Below the pieces are notes generated by a model. That model made no database searches. It saw only the letters and a program-made list of their open reading frames with translations, and was not told the origin of the DNA. The position numbers and the translations under genes were made by a program. Positions 54,485 to 64,000 of a DNA stretch of 64,000 nt are shown piece by piece. Origin of the DNA: Citrobacter sp. R56. GTDB taxonomy: Bacteria; Pseudomonadota; Gammaproteobacteria; Enterobacterales; Enterobacteriaceae. How positions within the stretch are numbered: position 1 is the first letter of the stretch; the number at the start of each line of letters is the position of its first letter. Location of the stretch: NCBI RefSeq assembly GCF_016811995.1, contig NZ_CP069159.1, positions 1,736,001-1,800,000 on the forward strand, given 5' to 3'.

Positions 54485-55266
54485 GATACGGCGAGGTGCT
54501 GGTGATGGGCGGAACCAGCGATGCGCGGGCGCTGTGTCAGCAACTGGACGCGGCGAACGTCCCTTACACCCTGTCAGTGGCGACCCCCACTGGCCAGCAA
54601 CTGGCGGGGGAGATTAAAGGGCAGGTGCGATGCGGTCGTCTGGAGCTGGAGCCGATGATCGCCTGGCTGCGGGACAACCGCACCCGCTGGGTGATCGATG
54701 CGTCACATCCGTATGCCGAAGTGGTGAGCCGTAACATTATGCGCGCCTGCGAAGCGGCGGGCGTGTTGCTGAGTCGCTACCAGCGCCCGGAGCAACTCAG
54801 CGACCTGACGCACCCGTTGCTTTATACCGTTCAGAGCATTGCACAAGCCTGTGATGTGGTGCAGAAGTTTGGCGATCGTGTGCTGCTGACCACCGGCAGT
54901 AAAGACCTGGCGCAATGGCGTGCAGGGCTGCCGGAAAAAACATTGCTGGCCCGTGTCTTACCCGTTCCTGATGTGATTGCGCAATGCGCAGAACTGGGAT
55001 TTGGCGTAGGGGAGATCTTCGCCCTCTGCGGCCCCTTTAGCGCTGAATTTAACGCAGCGTTTTATCGCCAGTGTCAGGCCGACGTGGTGGTGACAAAAGC
55101 CTCTGGCGCAGAAGGCGGTTATCAGGAAAAAGTTCAACCCTGTCTGGATGCAGGGATCCCCTGCATCGTGATCACCCGCCCGGCGCCGCTGGTGACGGGA
55201 GACGAATTACTGGAAAGTCAGGCCGCATTTGCGCAGCGTTTAGCACGCTGGCTGGCCGCTGATTAA
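54481..55266 (+). CDS. cbiJ: Cobalt-precorrin-6A reductase
   Basis: 261-residue NAD(P)H-dependent reductase of the CbiJ/CobK family. VLVMGGTSDARALCQQLDAA and VIDASHPYAEVVSRNIMRAC are the nucleotide/substrate motifs; LLTTGSKDLAQWRAGLPEKT is also conserved. The start is GTG at 54481, overlapping the cbiH stop (GTGA); no ATG is better placed. Confidence 0.95.
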   Translation: MRYGEVLVMGGTSDARALCQQLDAANVPYTLSVATPTGQQLAGEIKGQVRCGRLELEPMIAWLRDNRTRWVIDASHPYAEVVSRNIMRACEAAGVLLSRYQRPEQLSDLTHPLLYTVQSIAQACDVVQKFGDRVLLTTGSKDLAQWRAGLPEKTLLARVLPVPDVIAQCAELGFGVGEIFALCGPFSAEFNAAFYRQCQADVVVTKASGAEGGYQEKVQPCLDAGIPCIVITRPAPLVTGDELLESQAAFAQRLARWLAAD

Positions 55267-55276
55267 GGAGTCACAC

Positions 55277-56071
55277 ATGAAAAAAGCACTTCTGGTCGTC
55301 AGTTTTGGCACCAGCTATCACGACACCTGTGAGAAAAATATTGTGGCCTGCGAGCGCGATTTGGCGGCCAGTTGCCCTGACAGAGATCTGTTTCGCGCCT
55401 TCACCTCCGGGATGATCATCCGCAAACTTAAACAGCGCGATGGTATTGATATCGACACGCCGTTGCAGGCATTGCAAAAACTCGCCGCGCTGGGATATCA
55501 GGACGTTGCCATTCAGTCTCTGCACATCATTAACGGTGATGAATACGAAAAAATCGTGCGCGAAGTGCAAAGTATGCGCCCGCTGTTTTCCCGCCTGACG
55601 CTGGGCGCGCCGTTATTGAGCAGTCATCGTGATTACGCGCAACTGATGCTGGCTTTGCAGCAACAGATGCCCACGCTTGAGACAACGGAAAAGGTGGTGT
55701 TTATGGGACACGGTGCCAGCCATCATGCGTTCGCCGCCTATGCCTGCCTTGACCATATGATGACGGCGCAGGGTTTTCCGGCTCGCGTGGGGGCGGTAGA
55801 GAGTTACCCGGAAGTCGAGATTCTCATTGAGAGTCTGAGCAAGGAAGGCGTTAGCGGTGTGCATCTTATGCCGTTGATGCTGGTCGCGGGCGATCACGCC
55901 ATCAACGACATGGCCTCTGATGAAGAGGACTCATGGAAAACACGCTTCAATGCCGCAGGTATTCCGGCAACGCCGTGGTTAAGCGGGCTGGGGGAAAACC
56001 CGGCGGTGCGCGCGATGTTTGTCGCGCACCTGCAACACGCGCTGGAAATGGCAGTGGAGGAAGCAGCATGA
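55277..56071 (+). CDS. cbiK: Anaerobic sirohydrochlorin cobaltochelatase
   Basis: 264-residue ATP-independent class II chelatase that inserts cobalt into sirohydrochlorin at the pathway entry. The two metal-binding histidines are H145 (VVFMGHGASHHAF) and H207 (LMLVAGDHAINDM). The N-terminal LLVVSFGTSYHDTCEKNI is the family start. AAGGAG precedes the ATG by a good distance. It lies 10 bases after cbiJ. Confidence 0.96.
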   Translation: MKKALLVVSFGTSYHDTCEKNIVACERDLAASCPDRDLFRAFTSGMIIRKLKQRDGIDIDTPLQALQKLAALGYQDVAIQSLHIINGDEYEKIVREVQSMRPLFSRLTLGAPLLSSHRDYAQLMLALQQQMPTLETTEKVVFMGHGASHHAFAAYACLDHMMTAQGFPARVGAVESYPEVEILIESLSKEGVSGVHLMPLMLVAGDHAINDMASDEEDSWKTRFNAAGIPATPWLSGLGENPAVRAMFVAHLQHALEMAVEEAA

Positions 56072-56781
56072 GCGGCAAACTGTATGCGTTGAGCACGGGT
56101 CCTGGTGCGTCCGATCTGATCACGGTTCGTGGGGCGCGGATCCTCGGTTCACTGGATATTTTATATGCCCCGGCCGGGCGTAAAGGCGGTGACAGCCTGG
56201 CGCTCTCCATTGTGCGTGAATATATCGGCGAACAGACAGAGGTGCGCTGCTGCCATTTCCCGATGAGTGCCGACAGCGCCGAAAAAGAGGCGGTCTGGGA
56301 CGAGGTCGCCGCCGCGCTGGTCAAAGAAGTTAAGGCCGGAAAACAGGTTGGTTTTATCACGCTGGGCGATGCCATGTTGTTCAGCACCTGGGTCTTTTTA
56401 CTGCAGCGTATTGGCAACCCGGAGTGGCTGGAAATTGTCCCTGGCGTCACCTCGTTTGCCGCCATTGCTGCCCGCTCAAAAACGCCGCTGGCAATGGAAC
56501 AGCAATCGCTGGCCGTGATCTCCTGTACGGCACCAGAAGCTGAAATTCAGCAGGCGCTAAAGCAGCACGAAAGCCTGGTGCTCATGAAGGTGTACGGCAG
56601 ATTCACGCGTATTAAAGCGTTGCTGCAACAGGAAGGCTTACTGGACTGCGCCCTGATGATGGCCGAAGCCACCCTGCCTGGCGAGCAATGCTGGCGCCAT
56701 CTGGATGAGGTGAGTGATGAGCAGTCTCTGCCTTACTTCTCGACCATTCTGGTCAATAAACGGTGGGAGTATGAGGAATGA
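56068..56781 (+). CDS. cbiL: Cobalt-precorrin-2 C20-methyltransferase
   Basis: 237-residue SAM-dependent tetrapyrrole methylase that adds the C-20 methyl. LYALSTGPGASDLITVRGAR starts the fold, QVGFITLGDAMLFSTWVFLL is the SAM loop and LEIVPGVTSFAAIAARSKTP the substrate loop. ATG 56068 overlaps the cbiK stop by 4 bases; the upstream open frame is inside cbiK. Confidence 0.96.
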   Translation: MSGKLYALSTGPGASDLITVRGARILGSLDILYAPAGRKGGDSLALSIVREYIGEQTEVRCCHFPMSADSAEKEAVWDEVAAALVKEVKAGKQVGFITLGDAMLFSTWVFLLQRIGNPEWLEIVPGVTSFAAIAARSKTPLAMEQQSLAVISCTAPEAEIQQALKQHESLVLMKVYGRFTRIKALLQQEGLLDCALMMAEATLPGEQCWRHLDEVSDEQSLPYFSTILVNKRWEYEE

Positions 56782-57515
56782 TACTCGAAAAACAGCTGAA
56801 ACAACTGTCATTCAGTGGGCTGGGTGCGGCGCTATTGCTGATGGTGGTTCCCGAGCAGGCGTTCGCGATGCACATCATGGAGGGTTTTCTGCCGCCGATG
56901 TGGGCGTTGGCATGGTGGCTGCTGTTTTTGCCTTGCCTGTGGTACGGACTGGTTCGCCTGCGGCAGATTGTCCAGGAAGATAACCATCAAAAAGTGCTGC
57001 TGGCGCTGTGCGGGGCATTCATTTTCGTACTCTCGGCGCTGAAAATTCCCTCCGTGACCGGGAGCTGTTCACATCCGACCGGCGTGGGGCTGGCGGTCAT
57101 TCTGTTCGGGCCCGGCGTGGTGGCGGTGCTTGGCGCGATCGTTCTGCTCTTCCAGGCATTGTTGCTGGCGCATGGCGGGTTGACCACGTTGGGTGCGAAT
57201 GGCATGTCGATGGCGGTGATTGGGCCGGTTGTGGGATATCTGGTGTGGCAAATGGCCTGTCGCGCAGGGTTACGCCGCGATGTTGGGGTCTTCTTGTGCG
57301 CGATGCTGGCGGATCTGGTGACCTATTTCGTCACCTCTGTGCAGCTTGGGGTCGCCTTCCCGGACCCGCAGGCGGGCGCGCCAGGATCCATCGTCAAATT
57401 TATGGGCATTTTCTGTCTAACACAGATTCCGATTGCGATCGCGGAAGGGTTGTTAACCGTCATGATCTACGACCAGTTGACCAAGCGGCGGTTGATTACC
57501 GCACAAGGACATTAG
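56778..57515 (+). CDS. cbiM: Cobalt ECF transporter substrate-binding membrane protein CbiM
   Basis: 245-residue inner-membrane S component of the cobalt energy-coupling-factor transporter, with about seven helices. The N-terminal region after a signal-like segment reads AFAMHIMEGFLPPMWALAWW. Residues equivalent to the Met-His-Ile start of the mature protein bind Co2+ in this family. PSVTGSCSHPTGVGLAVILF and HGGLTTLGANGMSMAVIGP are conserved. It overlaps cbiL by 4 bases and leads the cbiMNQO transporter set. Confidence 0.96.
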   Translation: MILEKQLKQLSFSGLGAALLLMVVPEQAFAMHIMEGFLPPMWALAWWLLFLPCLWYGLVRLRQIVQEDNHQKVLLALCGAFIFVLSALKIPSVTGSCSHPTGVGLAVILFGPGVVAVLGAIVLLFQALLLAHGGLTTLGANGMSMAVIGPVVGYLVWQMACRAGLRRDVGVFLCAMLADLVTYFVTSVQLGVAFPDPQAGAPGSIVKFMGIFCLTQIPIAIAEGLLTVMIYDQLTKRRLITAQGH

Positions 57516-57516
57516 G

Positions 57517-57798
57517 ATGAAAAAGACGCTGATATTGTTGAGCATGGTGATAGCCCTGGTGATCCTGCCGTTCTTCATTAATCATGGCGGCGAATACGGC
57601 GGTTCTGATGGAGAGGCTGAAAGCCAGATCCAGGCCATTGCGCCGGATTATAAACCCTGGTTCGAGCCACTGTATGAACCGGCCAGTGGTGAAATCGAAA
57701 GTTTGCTGTTCACCCTGCAGGGGTCGCTTGGCGCGGCAGTGATTTTCTACATTCTGGGTTATTGCAAAGGCAGACAACGTCGTGATGACCGGGCTTGA
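57517..57798 (+). CDS. cbiN: Cobalt transporter auxiliary protein CbiN
   Basis: 93-residue membrane protein with two helices (residues about 4-20 and 68-86) joined by a periplasmic loop (GGSDGEAESQIQAIAPDYKP). It stimulates cobalt uptake by CbiM. AGGATG sits at the start, one base after the cbiM stop. Confidence 0.95.
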   Translation: MKKTLILLSMVIALVILPFFINHGGEYGGSDGEAESQIQAIAPDYKPWFEPLYEPASGEIESLLFTLQGSLGAAVIFYILGYCKGRQRRDDRA

Positions 57799-58462
57799 CA
57801 GGCTTAGCTACCAGAGTCGCTGGTTTCATGTATCACCGGAGCGAAAGTTTTTGCTCTGGGCGGTGATGATGACGCTGGCGTTCACCCTGCCTCCCTGGGG
57901 GCAGGGCATTGAGCTTTTGCTTACTGCAGGACTGACCTGCTGGTTGTTACGCCTCTCGGTATGGCGCTGGTGCCGGTGGATGGCCTTGCCCTTTGGTTTT
58001 TTAGTGATTGGGGTGGTGACGATTCTGTTTAGCGTAAGCCGCGATCCCCAGTCGCTGTTGGTCAGTTTGCCTGTTGGACCCTACTGGTTGGGGATTACCT
58101 CTTCAGGACTTATCACCGCTAACGAAACCTTCTGGCGTAGCCTGGCCGCACTGGCGGCAACGTTCTGGCTGGTGTTGAATCTACCGTTTCCACAGCTGAT
58201 TGTATTGCTTAAACGCGCGCGTGTGCCGCGACTGCTCACCGAGCAGATCCTGCTGACCTGGCGCTTCATTTTTATTCTGTTAGACGAGGCGCTTGCCATT
58301 CATCGCGCGCAAACGCTGCGTTTTGGTTATCGTAGTCTGCCGAAAAGTTACCGTTCTCTGGCGATGTTGGTCGGATTACTGTTTACTCGCGTGCTGATCC
58401 GCTATCAGCAAATGGCTACCACGCTGGATATCAAACTGTATCAGGGTGATTTTCACCTGTAA
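57785..58462 (+). CDS. cbiQ: Cobalt ECF transporter T component CbiQ
   Basis: 225-residue inner-membrane coupling protein with several helices. The two cytoplasmic Ala-Arg-type coupling motifs that contact the ATPases are seen in LKRARVPRLLTEQILLTWRF and HRAQTLRFGYRSLPKSYRSL. ATG 57785 overlaps cbiN by 14 bases; a GTG just before it is possible but unnecessary. Confidence 0.95.
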   Translation: MTGLDRLSYQSRWFHVSPERKFLLWAVMMTLAFTLPPWGQGIELLLTAGLTCWLLRLSVWRWCRWMALPFGFLVIGVVTILFSVSRDPQSLLVSLPVGPYWLGITSSGLITANETFWRSLAALAATFWLVLNLPFPQLIVLLKRARVPRLLTEQILLTWRFIFILLDEALAIHRAQTLRFGYRSLPKSYRSLAMLVGLLFTRVLIRYQQMATTLDIKLYQGDFHL

Positions 58463-58470
58463 GGAAAAGC

Positions 58471-59286
58471 ATGCTTGCCACGACAGAGCTCTGGTTTCGC
58501 TATCAGGATGAGCAGGTACTCAAAGGGCTCACGCTGGATTTTTCCGCGCATTCTGTGACCGGATTAGTTGGCGCAAATGGTTGCGGGAAATCGACGCTGT
58601 TTATGAACCTGAGCGGCCTTCTGCGCCCACAAAAAGGGGCGGTTCTGTGGCAGGGGAAACCGCTGGATTACAGTAAGCGCGGCCTGTTGGCGTTGCGCCA
58701 GCAGGTAGCTACCGTCTTTCAGGACCCCGATCAGCAAATTTTCTATACCGACATTGATAGCGACATTGCGTTTAGCCTGCGTAATCTGGGCGTGGCGGAA
58801 GCCGAGATAGCCCGACGTGTTGAGGATGCGCTGACGCTGGTGGATGCCCAGCATTTTCGCCATCAACCGATCCAGTGTTTAAGCCACGGGCAGAAAAAAC
58901 GGGTGGCGATTGCGGGGGCGATGGTTTTACAGGCCCGTTATTTGTTGCTGGATGAACCGACGGCAGGTCTTGACCCTGCTGGCAGAACGCAAATGATCGA
59001 CATCATCAAGCGGATTGTGGCGCAGGGGAATCACGTCGTCATCTCCAGCCACGATATTGATCTCATTTATGAAGTCAGCGATGCGGTATATGTCCTGCGC
59101 CGTGGCGAAGTGCTGGCGCACGGCGAGCCGGGCGAGGTATTTTCCCGAACTGAATTAATCGAACAAGCTGGGTTAACGCAGCCCTGGCTGGTGAAACTGC
59201 ATGCCCAATTGGGTCTGCCGCTGTGTAAAACCGAAGCTGAATTTTTTAGTCGTATGCGAGAGAACGCACTGAAGGAGGCGTCATGA
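58471..59286 (+). CDS. cbiO: Cobalt transporter ATPase CbiO
   Basis: 271-residue ABC-type ATPase that powers CbiMNQ. Walker [12 protein letters not shown]-loop [10 protein letters not shown], signature [15 protein letters not shown], Walker [14 protein letters not shown] and the switch histidine in [10 protein letters not shown] are all intact. AAGGAA precedes the ATG. It is probably a homodimer on the cytoplasmic face. Confidence 0.97.
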   Translation: MLATTELWFRYQDEQVLKGLTLDFSAHSVTGLVGANGCGKSTLFMNLSGLLRPQKGAVLWQGKPLDYSKRGLLALRQQVATVFQDPDQQIFYTDIDSDIAFSLRNLGVAEAEIARRVEDALTLVDAQHFRHQPIQCLSHGQKKRVAIAGAMVLQARYLLLDEPTAGLDPAGRTQMIDIIKRIVAQGNHVVISSHDIDLIYEVSDAVYVLRRGEVLAHGEPGEVFSRTELIEQAGLTQPWLVKLHAQLGLPLCKTEAEFFSRMRENALKEAS

Positions 59287-60803
59287 CGCAGGCAATAATG
59301 TTGCAGGGAACGGCATCTGATGTGGGTAAAAGCGTGCTGGTGGCAGGACTGTGCCGTATTTTTTATCAGGACGGTCTGCGTACGGCGCCTTTTAAATCGC
59401 AGAATATGGCGCTGAACTCCGGTATCACGCCGGATGGCAAAGAGATGGGCCGTGCGCAGATCTTTCAGGCGGAGGCCGCAGGGATCACACCCGACGTGCG
59501 GATGAATCCGGTGCTGCTAAAACCCACCAGCGATCGCAAAGCGCAAGTGGTACTGATGGGTAAAGTCGCCACCGATATGGATGCCGTCAGCTACCACGAA
59601 TATAAACCGCGGCTACGGGAACAGATCCTTGAGGTATATACCAGCCTGGCGCAGGAACATGACGTCATCGTGCTGGAGGGGGCGGGCAGCCCGGCAGAGA
59701 TAAACCTGCGCGATCGCGACATCGTCAATATGGGGATGGCGGAGATGGCAAAATGCCCGGTGATCCTGGTGGCGGATATCGATCGGGGCGGGGTCTTCGC
59801 CTCCATTTATGGCACGCTGGCCCTGCTGCACGACCATGAACGCGCCAGAGTGAAAGGGGTCATCATCAACAAATTCAGAGGTGATGTGGCGCTGCTTTAC
59901 TCCGGCATTGAACAAATTGAGTCATTGACCGGGGTGCCGGTGCTGGGGGTCATGCCCTGGCTGGATGTGGATCTGGAAGATGAAGATGGCGTGGCGCTGC
60001 AAAAAGGGAAATATCTGCGCACCGAAAAACGCGATATCGATATTGCAGTTGTTCAACTGCCGCACATCTCAAATTTTACCGATTTCAACGCGCTGGCAGC
60101 CCAACCGGATGTCCGGGTACGCTACGTGCGGCATCCTGAAGAGCTGGAAACCGTCGATTTGGTTCTCCTGCCCGGCAGTAAAAATACGCTGGGCGATCTG
60201 GTGTGGATGCGCGAAAGCGGTATGGCGCATGCTGTTTTACAGGCACATCAACGCAGCGTGCCCATCATGGGCATTTGCGGCGGCTACCAGATCCTCGGCG
60301 ATACCATCATTGATGACGTGGAGTCCGGGCTGGGCACGCTGCCGGGGCTTGGCTTACTCAACACCGTCACCCATTTTGCGCAGCATAAAACCACGACCCA
60401 GGTAGAAGCGACAATGTCGTCTGCGCTGCCCGGATGGCTGGCTGCGGCTTCAGGTTTACCCGTACGTGGTTATGAAATTCATATGGGTGAAACCACGCTG
60501 AACGAGGACAGCCGTTCAGTGATGCAGTTGCAAAAAAACGGGCAAGATGTGGCGGATGGCGCCGTGACAGAGGATGGACTGGCGTTTGGCACCTACCTGC
60601 ATGGCCTGTTTGATAGCGATGATTTTACCCGTGCTCTGCTCAATGGCCTGCGCGTGCGTAAAGGCCTGGAACCCCTGGATATGACTTTTCAGTATGGGCA
60701 GTACAAATTGCAGCAGTTCGATCTGCTGGCAGAAGGGATGCGTGAACATATTGATATTGATAAGATTTATCAAATCATGCAACAACATCAGGAGCCTGTA
60801 TGA
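59283..60803 (+). CDS. cbiP: Adenosylcobyric acid synthase
   Basis: 506-residue glutamine- and ATP-dependent amidase that adds four amides to the corrin side chains. The N-terminal P-loop domain has [20 protein letters not shown] and [18 protein letters not shown]. The glutaminase domain has the nucleophile Cys in [14 protein letters not shown] and the downstream GYEIHMGET and HGLFDSDDF. It starts 4 bases inside cbiO. Confidence 0.97.
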   Translation: MTQAIMLQGTASDVGKSVLVAGLCRIFYQDGLRTAPFKSQNMALNSGITPDGKEMGRAQIFQAEAAGITPDVRMNPVLLKPTSDRKAQVVLMGKVATDMDAVSYHEYKPRLREQILEVYTSLAQEHDVIVLEGAGSPAEINLRDRDIVNMGMAEMAKCPVILVADIDRGGVFASIYGTLALLHDHERARVKGVIINKFRGDVALLYSGIEQIESLTGVPVLGVMPWLDVDLEDEDGVALQKGKYLRTEKRDIDIAVVQLPHISNFTDFNALAAQPDVRVRYVRHPEELETVDLVLLPGSKNTLGDLVWMRESGMAHAVLQAHQRSVPIMGICGGYQILGDTIIDDVESGLGTLPGLGLLNTVTHFAQHKTTTQVEATMSSALPGWLAAASGLPVRGYEIHMGETTLNEDSRSVMQLQKNGQDVADGAVTEDGLAFGTYLHGLFDSDDFTRALLNGLRVRKGLEPLDMTFQYGQYKLQQFDLLAEGMREHIDIDKIYQIMQQHQEPV

Positions 60804-61345
60804 TGATTCTGGTAACGGGCGGAGCGCGCAGTGGAAAAAGCCGACATGCCGAAGCGCTGATTGCGGATTCGCCGCAGGTGTTATACATCGCAACGTCTCA
60901 GGTCTTTGACGAAGAGATGGCGGCGCGAATTCAACATCATCGGGACGGACGACCGGCGCACTGGCGTACCGCCGAACGCTGGCAACAGCTTGATGAGCTG
61001 ATAACGGCGCAAAACGATCCCGATGAGGCCATTTTGTTGGAGTGCATCACGACAATGGTGACCAACATGCTGTTTGCGTTGGGGGGCGAGAGCGATCCCG
61101 ATAGCTGGGATTATGCGGCGATGGAACGCGCCATTGAGGACGAGGTCCACGCGCTGATTGCTGCCTGCCAGCGCTGTCCTGCAAACGTGGTGCTGGTGAC
61201 CAACGAAGTTGGGATGGGCATCGTCCCGGAGAACCGTCTGGCGCGCCATTTTCGCGATATTGCCGGCCGGGTTAACCAACGTCTTGCCAGCGCTGCCGAT
61301 GAGGTATGGCTGGTGGTGTCAGGTATTGGAGTCAAAATTAAATGA
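60800..61345 (+). CDS. cobU: Adenosylcobinamide kinase / guanylyltransferase
   Basis: 181-residue bifunctional enzyme that phosphorylates adenosylcobinamide and then attaches GMP to give AdoCbi-GDP. The P-loop is [16 protein letters not shown] at residues 6-20. H46 in [11 protein letters not shown] is the residue that carries GMP in the Salmonella enzyme. It overlaps cbiP by 4 bases and starts the cobUST set for nucleotide-loop assembly. Confidence 0.97.
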   Translation: MMILVTGGARSGKSRHAEALIADSPQVLYIATSQVFDEEMAARIQHHRDGRPAHWRTAERWQQLDELITAQNDPDEAILLECITTMVTNMLFALGGESDPDSWDYAAMERAIEDEVHALIAACQRCPANVVLVTNEVGMGIVPENRLARHFRDIAGRVNQRLASAADEVWLVVSGIGVKIK

Positions 61346-62085
61346 GTAAGTTGTTCTGGGCAATGCTTTCGTTTATCAGTCGTTTGCCCGTTCCCGTCCG
61401 CTGGTCGCAGGGGCTGGATTTCGATCAATATTCACGCGGCATTGTGATGTTTCCGCTGATTGGTCTGGTGCTGGGTGGGTTAAGTGGGCTGGTGTTTATG
61501 GCTGTGCAACCCTGGTGCGGCATTCCTCTGGCGTCACTGTTTGCGGTGCTGACGCTGGCGCTCTTAACGGGTGGTTTCCATCTGGATGGCCTTGCCGATA
61601 CCTGCGATGGCGTATTTTCTGCGCGTCGCCGGGAACGCATGCTGGAGATCATGCGTGACAGTCGTCTGGGAACGCATGGCGGACTGGCTCTGATTTTTGT
61701 CTTGCTGGCGAAGGTGCTGGTAGTCAGTGAACTGGCGCTGCGGGGAACGCCTGTACTGGCGTCGCTGGTCGCTGCCTGTGCCGCAGGGCGAGGCATTGCC
61801 GTATTGCTGATGTACCGTCATCGCTATGCCCGCGAAGAAGGGCTGGGCAATGTGTTTATCGGCAAAGTCACCGGGCGACAGACCTGCGTCACGCTAGGTT
61901 TAGCGGCGATTTTGGCCGCCGTGCTGCTGCCGGGTATGCAAGGGCTGGCGGCGATAGTGGTCACCATGGTGGCGATTTTCATTCTTGGTCAATTACTTAA
62001 ACGTACGTTGGGTGGACAAACTGGCGATACGCTGGGCGCGGCTATCGAACTTGGTGAGTTAATCTTCCTGCTGGCTCTGCTGTGA
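61342..62085 (+). CDS. cobS: Adenosylcobalamin 5'-phosphate synthase
   Basis: 247-residue inner-membrane enzyme that joins AdoCbi-GDP with alpha-ribazole phosphate, the last condensation in B12 assembly. The acidic metal-binding motif lies in [20 protein letters not shown] and is followed by [11 protein letters not shown]. Several membrane helices follow, with [16 protein letters not shown] between them. It overlaps cobU by 4 bases. Confidence 0.96.
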   Translation: MSKLFWAMLSFISRLPVPVRWSQGLDFDQYSRGIVMFPLIGLVLGGLSGLVFMAVQPWCGIPLASLFAVLTLALLTGGFHLDGLADTCDGVFSARRRERMLEIMRDSRLGTHGGLALIFVLLAKVLVVSELALRGTPVLASLVAACAAGRGIAVLLMYRHRYAREEGLGNVFIGKVTGRQTCVTLGLAAILAAVLLPGMQGLAAIVVTMVAIFILGQLLKRTLGGQTGDTLGAAIELGELIFLLALL

Positions 62086-62110
62086 GTCAGCCAACACAAT
62101 GAGAACCCTT

Positions 62111-63175
62111 ATGCAGACTTTATCCTCAGTACTCCGTGCGATCCCACCGATTGACGGTGATGCGATGTCGCGTGCGCAGCAACATATTGACGGTTTGCTC
62201 AAGCCGCCAGGCAGTCTCGGTCGCCTGGAAGCGCTGGCTGTGCAACTGGCCGGAATGCCGGGTCTCAACGGCGTTCCTCACGTGGGTGAGAAAGCGATGT
62301 TGGTGATGTGCGCGGATCACGGCGTATGGGATGAAGGGGTTGCTGTCTCGCCTAAAGTGGTGACTGCGGTTCAGGCTGCGAATATGCTGCGGGGAACGAC
62401 CGGCGTCTGTGTGCTGGCCGCACAGGCGGGCGCAAAGGTACATGTGGTCGATGTCGGGATTGACTGTGAGCCGATCCCTGGCGTCGTAAACATGCGCGTG
62501 GCGCGTGGCTGCGGCAATATCGCCACAGGGCCGGCAATGAGCCGCACGCAAACCGAAGAGTTACTGCTGGAAGTGATTCGGTATACCCAGGAACTGGCAC
62601 AGAACGGCGTGACGTTGTTTGGTGTTGGGGAGTTGGGGATGGCGAATACCACCCCGGCTGCGGCAATCGTGAGCGTGCTGACCGGAAACGATGCTGAGGA
62701 TGTAGTCGGGATTGGGGCCAATCTCCCGTTGTCTAAAGTGGGGAATAAAGTGGATGTGGTGCGTCGTGCCATTAGCGTGAATCAGCCTGACTCGCGTGAC
62801 GGTATTGATGTGCTGGCCAAAGTGGGCGGATTTGATCTGGTTGGTATGGCTGGCGTGATGCTTGGCGCGGCGTCCTGCGGATTACCCGTACTGATGGATG
62901 GTTTCCTCTCTTATTCTGCGGCGCTGGCGGCTTGTCGGATTGCTCCTGAGATTAAGCCGTATTTGATACCTTCCCATTTTTCGGCGGAGAAAGGGGCGCG
63001 GATTGCGCTGGCGCATCTGGAACTGGACCCGTATCTGAATATGGGGATGCGACTGGGTGAGGGCAGTGGCGCAGCCCTGGCCATGCCGATCGTTGAGGCG
63101 GCCTGTGCGATGTACAGCAATATGGGGCATCTGGCAGACAGCAATATCGAACTGCCGGACGGTAAAGAAGCGTAG
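62111..63175 (+). CDS. cobT: Nicotinate-nucleotide:dimethylbenzimidazole phosphoribosyltransferase
   Basis: 354-residue cytosolic enzyme that makes alpha-ribazole phosphate, the lower-ligand nucleotide of B12. [54 protein letters not shown] and the catalytic-glutamate region [19 protein letters not shown] are conserved. The ATG at 62111 gives the family start MQTL; another ATG at 62099 would add four residues and neither has a strong ribosome site. Last gene of the operon. Confidence 0.96.
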   Translation: MQTLSSVLRAIPPIDGDAMSRAQQHIDGLLKPPGSLGRLEALAVQLAGMPGLNGVPHVGEKAMLVMCADHGVWDEGVAVSPKVVTAVQAANMLRGTTGVCVLAAQAGAKVHVVDVGIDCEPIPGVVNMRVARGCGNIATGPAMSRTQTEELLLEVIRYTQELAQNGVTLFGVGELGMANTTPAAAIVSVLTGNDAEDVVGIGANLPLSKVGNKVDVVRRAISVNQPDSRDGIDVLAKVGGFDLVGMAGVMLGAASCGLPVLMDGFLSYSAALAACRIAPEIKPYLIPSHFSAEKGARIALAHLELDPYLNMGMRLGEGSGAALAMPIVEAACAMYSNMGHLADSNIELPDGKEA

Positions 63176-63186
63176 TCACTCCCTGC

Positions 63187-63217
63187 AACCCCCGCTTACA
63201 GGTGGGGGTTTCCTTTT
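63187..63217 (+). terminator. Terminator of the cbi/cob operon
   Basis: Stem AACCCCC / GGGGGTT with a loop of about 10 bases, followed by TCCTTTTT, 11 bases after cobT. It ends a 20-gene transcript. Confidence 0.8.
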
Positions 63218-63287
63218 TAAACCCGTTTATTGTTACACTCTTGCAAGTGAACAGTCCTTCGTTAACACCCATCGTATATCAAAAAGC

Positions 63288-63293
63288 TATAAT
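63288..63293 (+). promoter_or_regulatory. Candidate -10 element for ldtA
   Basis: Perfect TATAAT 33 bases before the ldtA start, downstream of the operon terminator. No good -35 is seen at 17-18 bases upstream (AACACC region). Confidence 0.45.
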
Positions 63294-63326
63294 TAACTGA
63301 CACCTGCCGCGACTGAGGAAAGGGAA

Positions 63327-64000
63327 ATGATGCCTCGTGTGAAATTGTTTTGCTCTCTGGTCATGCTATTGACCAGCCAGATCGCCATGGCGGTGACTTA
63401 CCCGCTACCGCCTGACGGAAGTCGCCTGGTGGGCGCCCCGCTGACGATAATAGTACCGGATAAAAATACCCAACCGCTGGAGACATTTGCAGCTCAGTAC
63501 GGTCTGGGATTGAGCAATATGCTGGAAGCGAACCCTGGAGTGGATGTCTATCTACCCAGGTCCGGGTCGACTCTCGTTATTCCGCAACAGCTCATTTTGC
63601 CCGCCACGGTCCGTGAGGGCATCGTGATTAACGTGGCGGAAATGCGTCTCTACTATTATCCGAGTGGGGGAAATACGGTTGAAATTCTGCCCATCGGCAT
63701 TGGTCAGGCAGGGCGAGAAACCCCGCGCAACTGGGTGACATCGGTACAGCGTAAACAGGAAGCGCCGACATGGAGTCCAACCCCCAATACCCGACGTGAG
63801 TATGCCCGGAGAGGGGAGAGTCTGCCCGCGTTCGTTCCTGCGGGACCGGATAACCCGATGGGGTTGTATGCCATTTATATCGGTAAGCTGTACGCCATCC
63901 ATGGCACGAACGCCAATTTTGGCATTGGCCTGCGTGTAAGTCAGGGCTGTATCCGCTTACGTAACGATGACATTAAGTATCTGTTCGACAACGTGCCGGT
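63327..64000 (+). CDS. ldtA: L,D-transpeptidase LdtA/ErfK, 5' part
   Basis: First 224 codons of a periplasmic L,D-transpeptidase of the YkuD family; the gene runs off the window end. These enzymes attach Braun lipoprotein to peptidoglycan. The signal peptide ([20 protein letters not shown], cleavage near residue 22) is followed by a LysM-like segment ([20 protein letters not shown]) and the catalytic domain from about residue 97. The active-site region is visible: [20 protein letters not shown], where the last Cys is the nucleophile and is followed by IRL. GGAAAGGG precedes the double ATG. Its position after cobT is the conserved enteric order. Confidence 0.95.
   Translation, partial: MMPRVKLFCSLVMLLTSQIAMAVTYPLPPDGSRLVGAPLTIIVPDKNTQPLETFAAQYGLGLSNMLEANPGVDVYLPRSGSTLVIPQQLILPATVREGIVINVAEMRLYYYPSGGNTVEILPIGIGQAGRETPRNWVTSVQRKQEAPTWSPTPNTRREYARRGESLPAFVPAGPDNPMGLYAIYIGKLYAIHGTNANFGIGLRVSQGCIRLRNDDIKYLFDNVP

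Overview
The window is chromosomal DNA from an enteric gammaproteobacterium close to Salmonella and Citrobacter. The evidence is the gene order gnd-ugd-wzz-hisIFAHBCDG, the sbcB-phsABC-dacD-sbmC-yeeAX block, and a complete pdu-pocR-cbi/cob cluster. The proteins look like those of Salmonella as I remember them but are not the same, so I lean towards Citrobacter; the species cannot be fixed without a search. No tRNA, rRNA, insertion sequence, prophage or CRISPR array was seen.

Layout. (1) 1-2.8 kb: AT-rich right end of an O-antigen cluster, with a glycosyltransferase cut by the window edge, a second intact glycosyltransferase and a decayed wzy-like polymerase gene. (2) 2.8-6.8 kb: gnd, ugd and wzz, which border the O-antigen locus. 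(3) 6.86-14.2 kb, minus strand: the histidine operon with its leader peptide, attenuator and promoter. (4) 14.3-26.9 kb: housekeeping genes yeeZ, yeeY, plaP, sbcB (minus), dacD, sbmC with a LexA box, yeeA and yeeX. The thiosulfate reductase operon phsABC lies between sbcB and dacD. (5) 26.9-43.7 kb, minus strand: 21 pdu genes (pduA to pduX) for a bacterial microcompartment that degrades 1,2-propanediol with a coenzyme B12-dependent diol dehydratase. (6) 44.2-46.1 kb, plus strand: pduF (diol facilitator) and pocR (activator of both pdu and cob operons). (7) 46.4-63.2 kb, plus strand: a cobalamin riboswitch followed by cbiABCDETFGHJKLMNQOP and cobUST, the oxygen-independent B12 pathway with its cobalt transporter. 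(8) 63.3-64 kb: start of an L,D-transpeptidase gene (ldtA/erfK), cut by the window edge.

How it works together. PduF admits propanediol and PocR senses it. PocR turns on the pdu operon and the B12 operon, which makes the cofactor for PduCDE. Propionaldehyde is held inside the shell (PduA, B, B', J, K, N, T, U), then oxidised by PduP or reduced by PduQ; PduL and PduW yield propionate and ATP. PduO, PduS, PduG and PduH keep the B12 enzyme active and PduX feeds B12 side-chain synthesis. The riboswitch shuts cbi/cob expression down when B12 is plentiful. PhsABC respires thiosulfate in the same anaerobic setting. B12 genes not seen here (cysG, cobA/btuR, cobC, cobD) must lie elsewhere.

Nearly everything belongs to described families and I found no convincing undescribed system. 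The points most worth a second look are the wzy remnant, the missing ATG at wzz, a his leader with six instead of seven His codons, a shared -10-like motif at the PocR-controlled promoters, and related N-terminal helices on six Pdu proteins.
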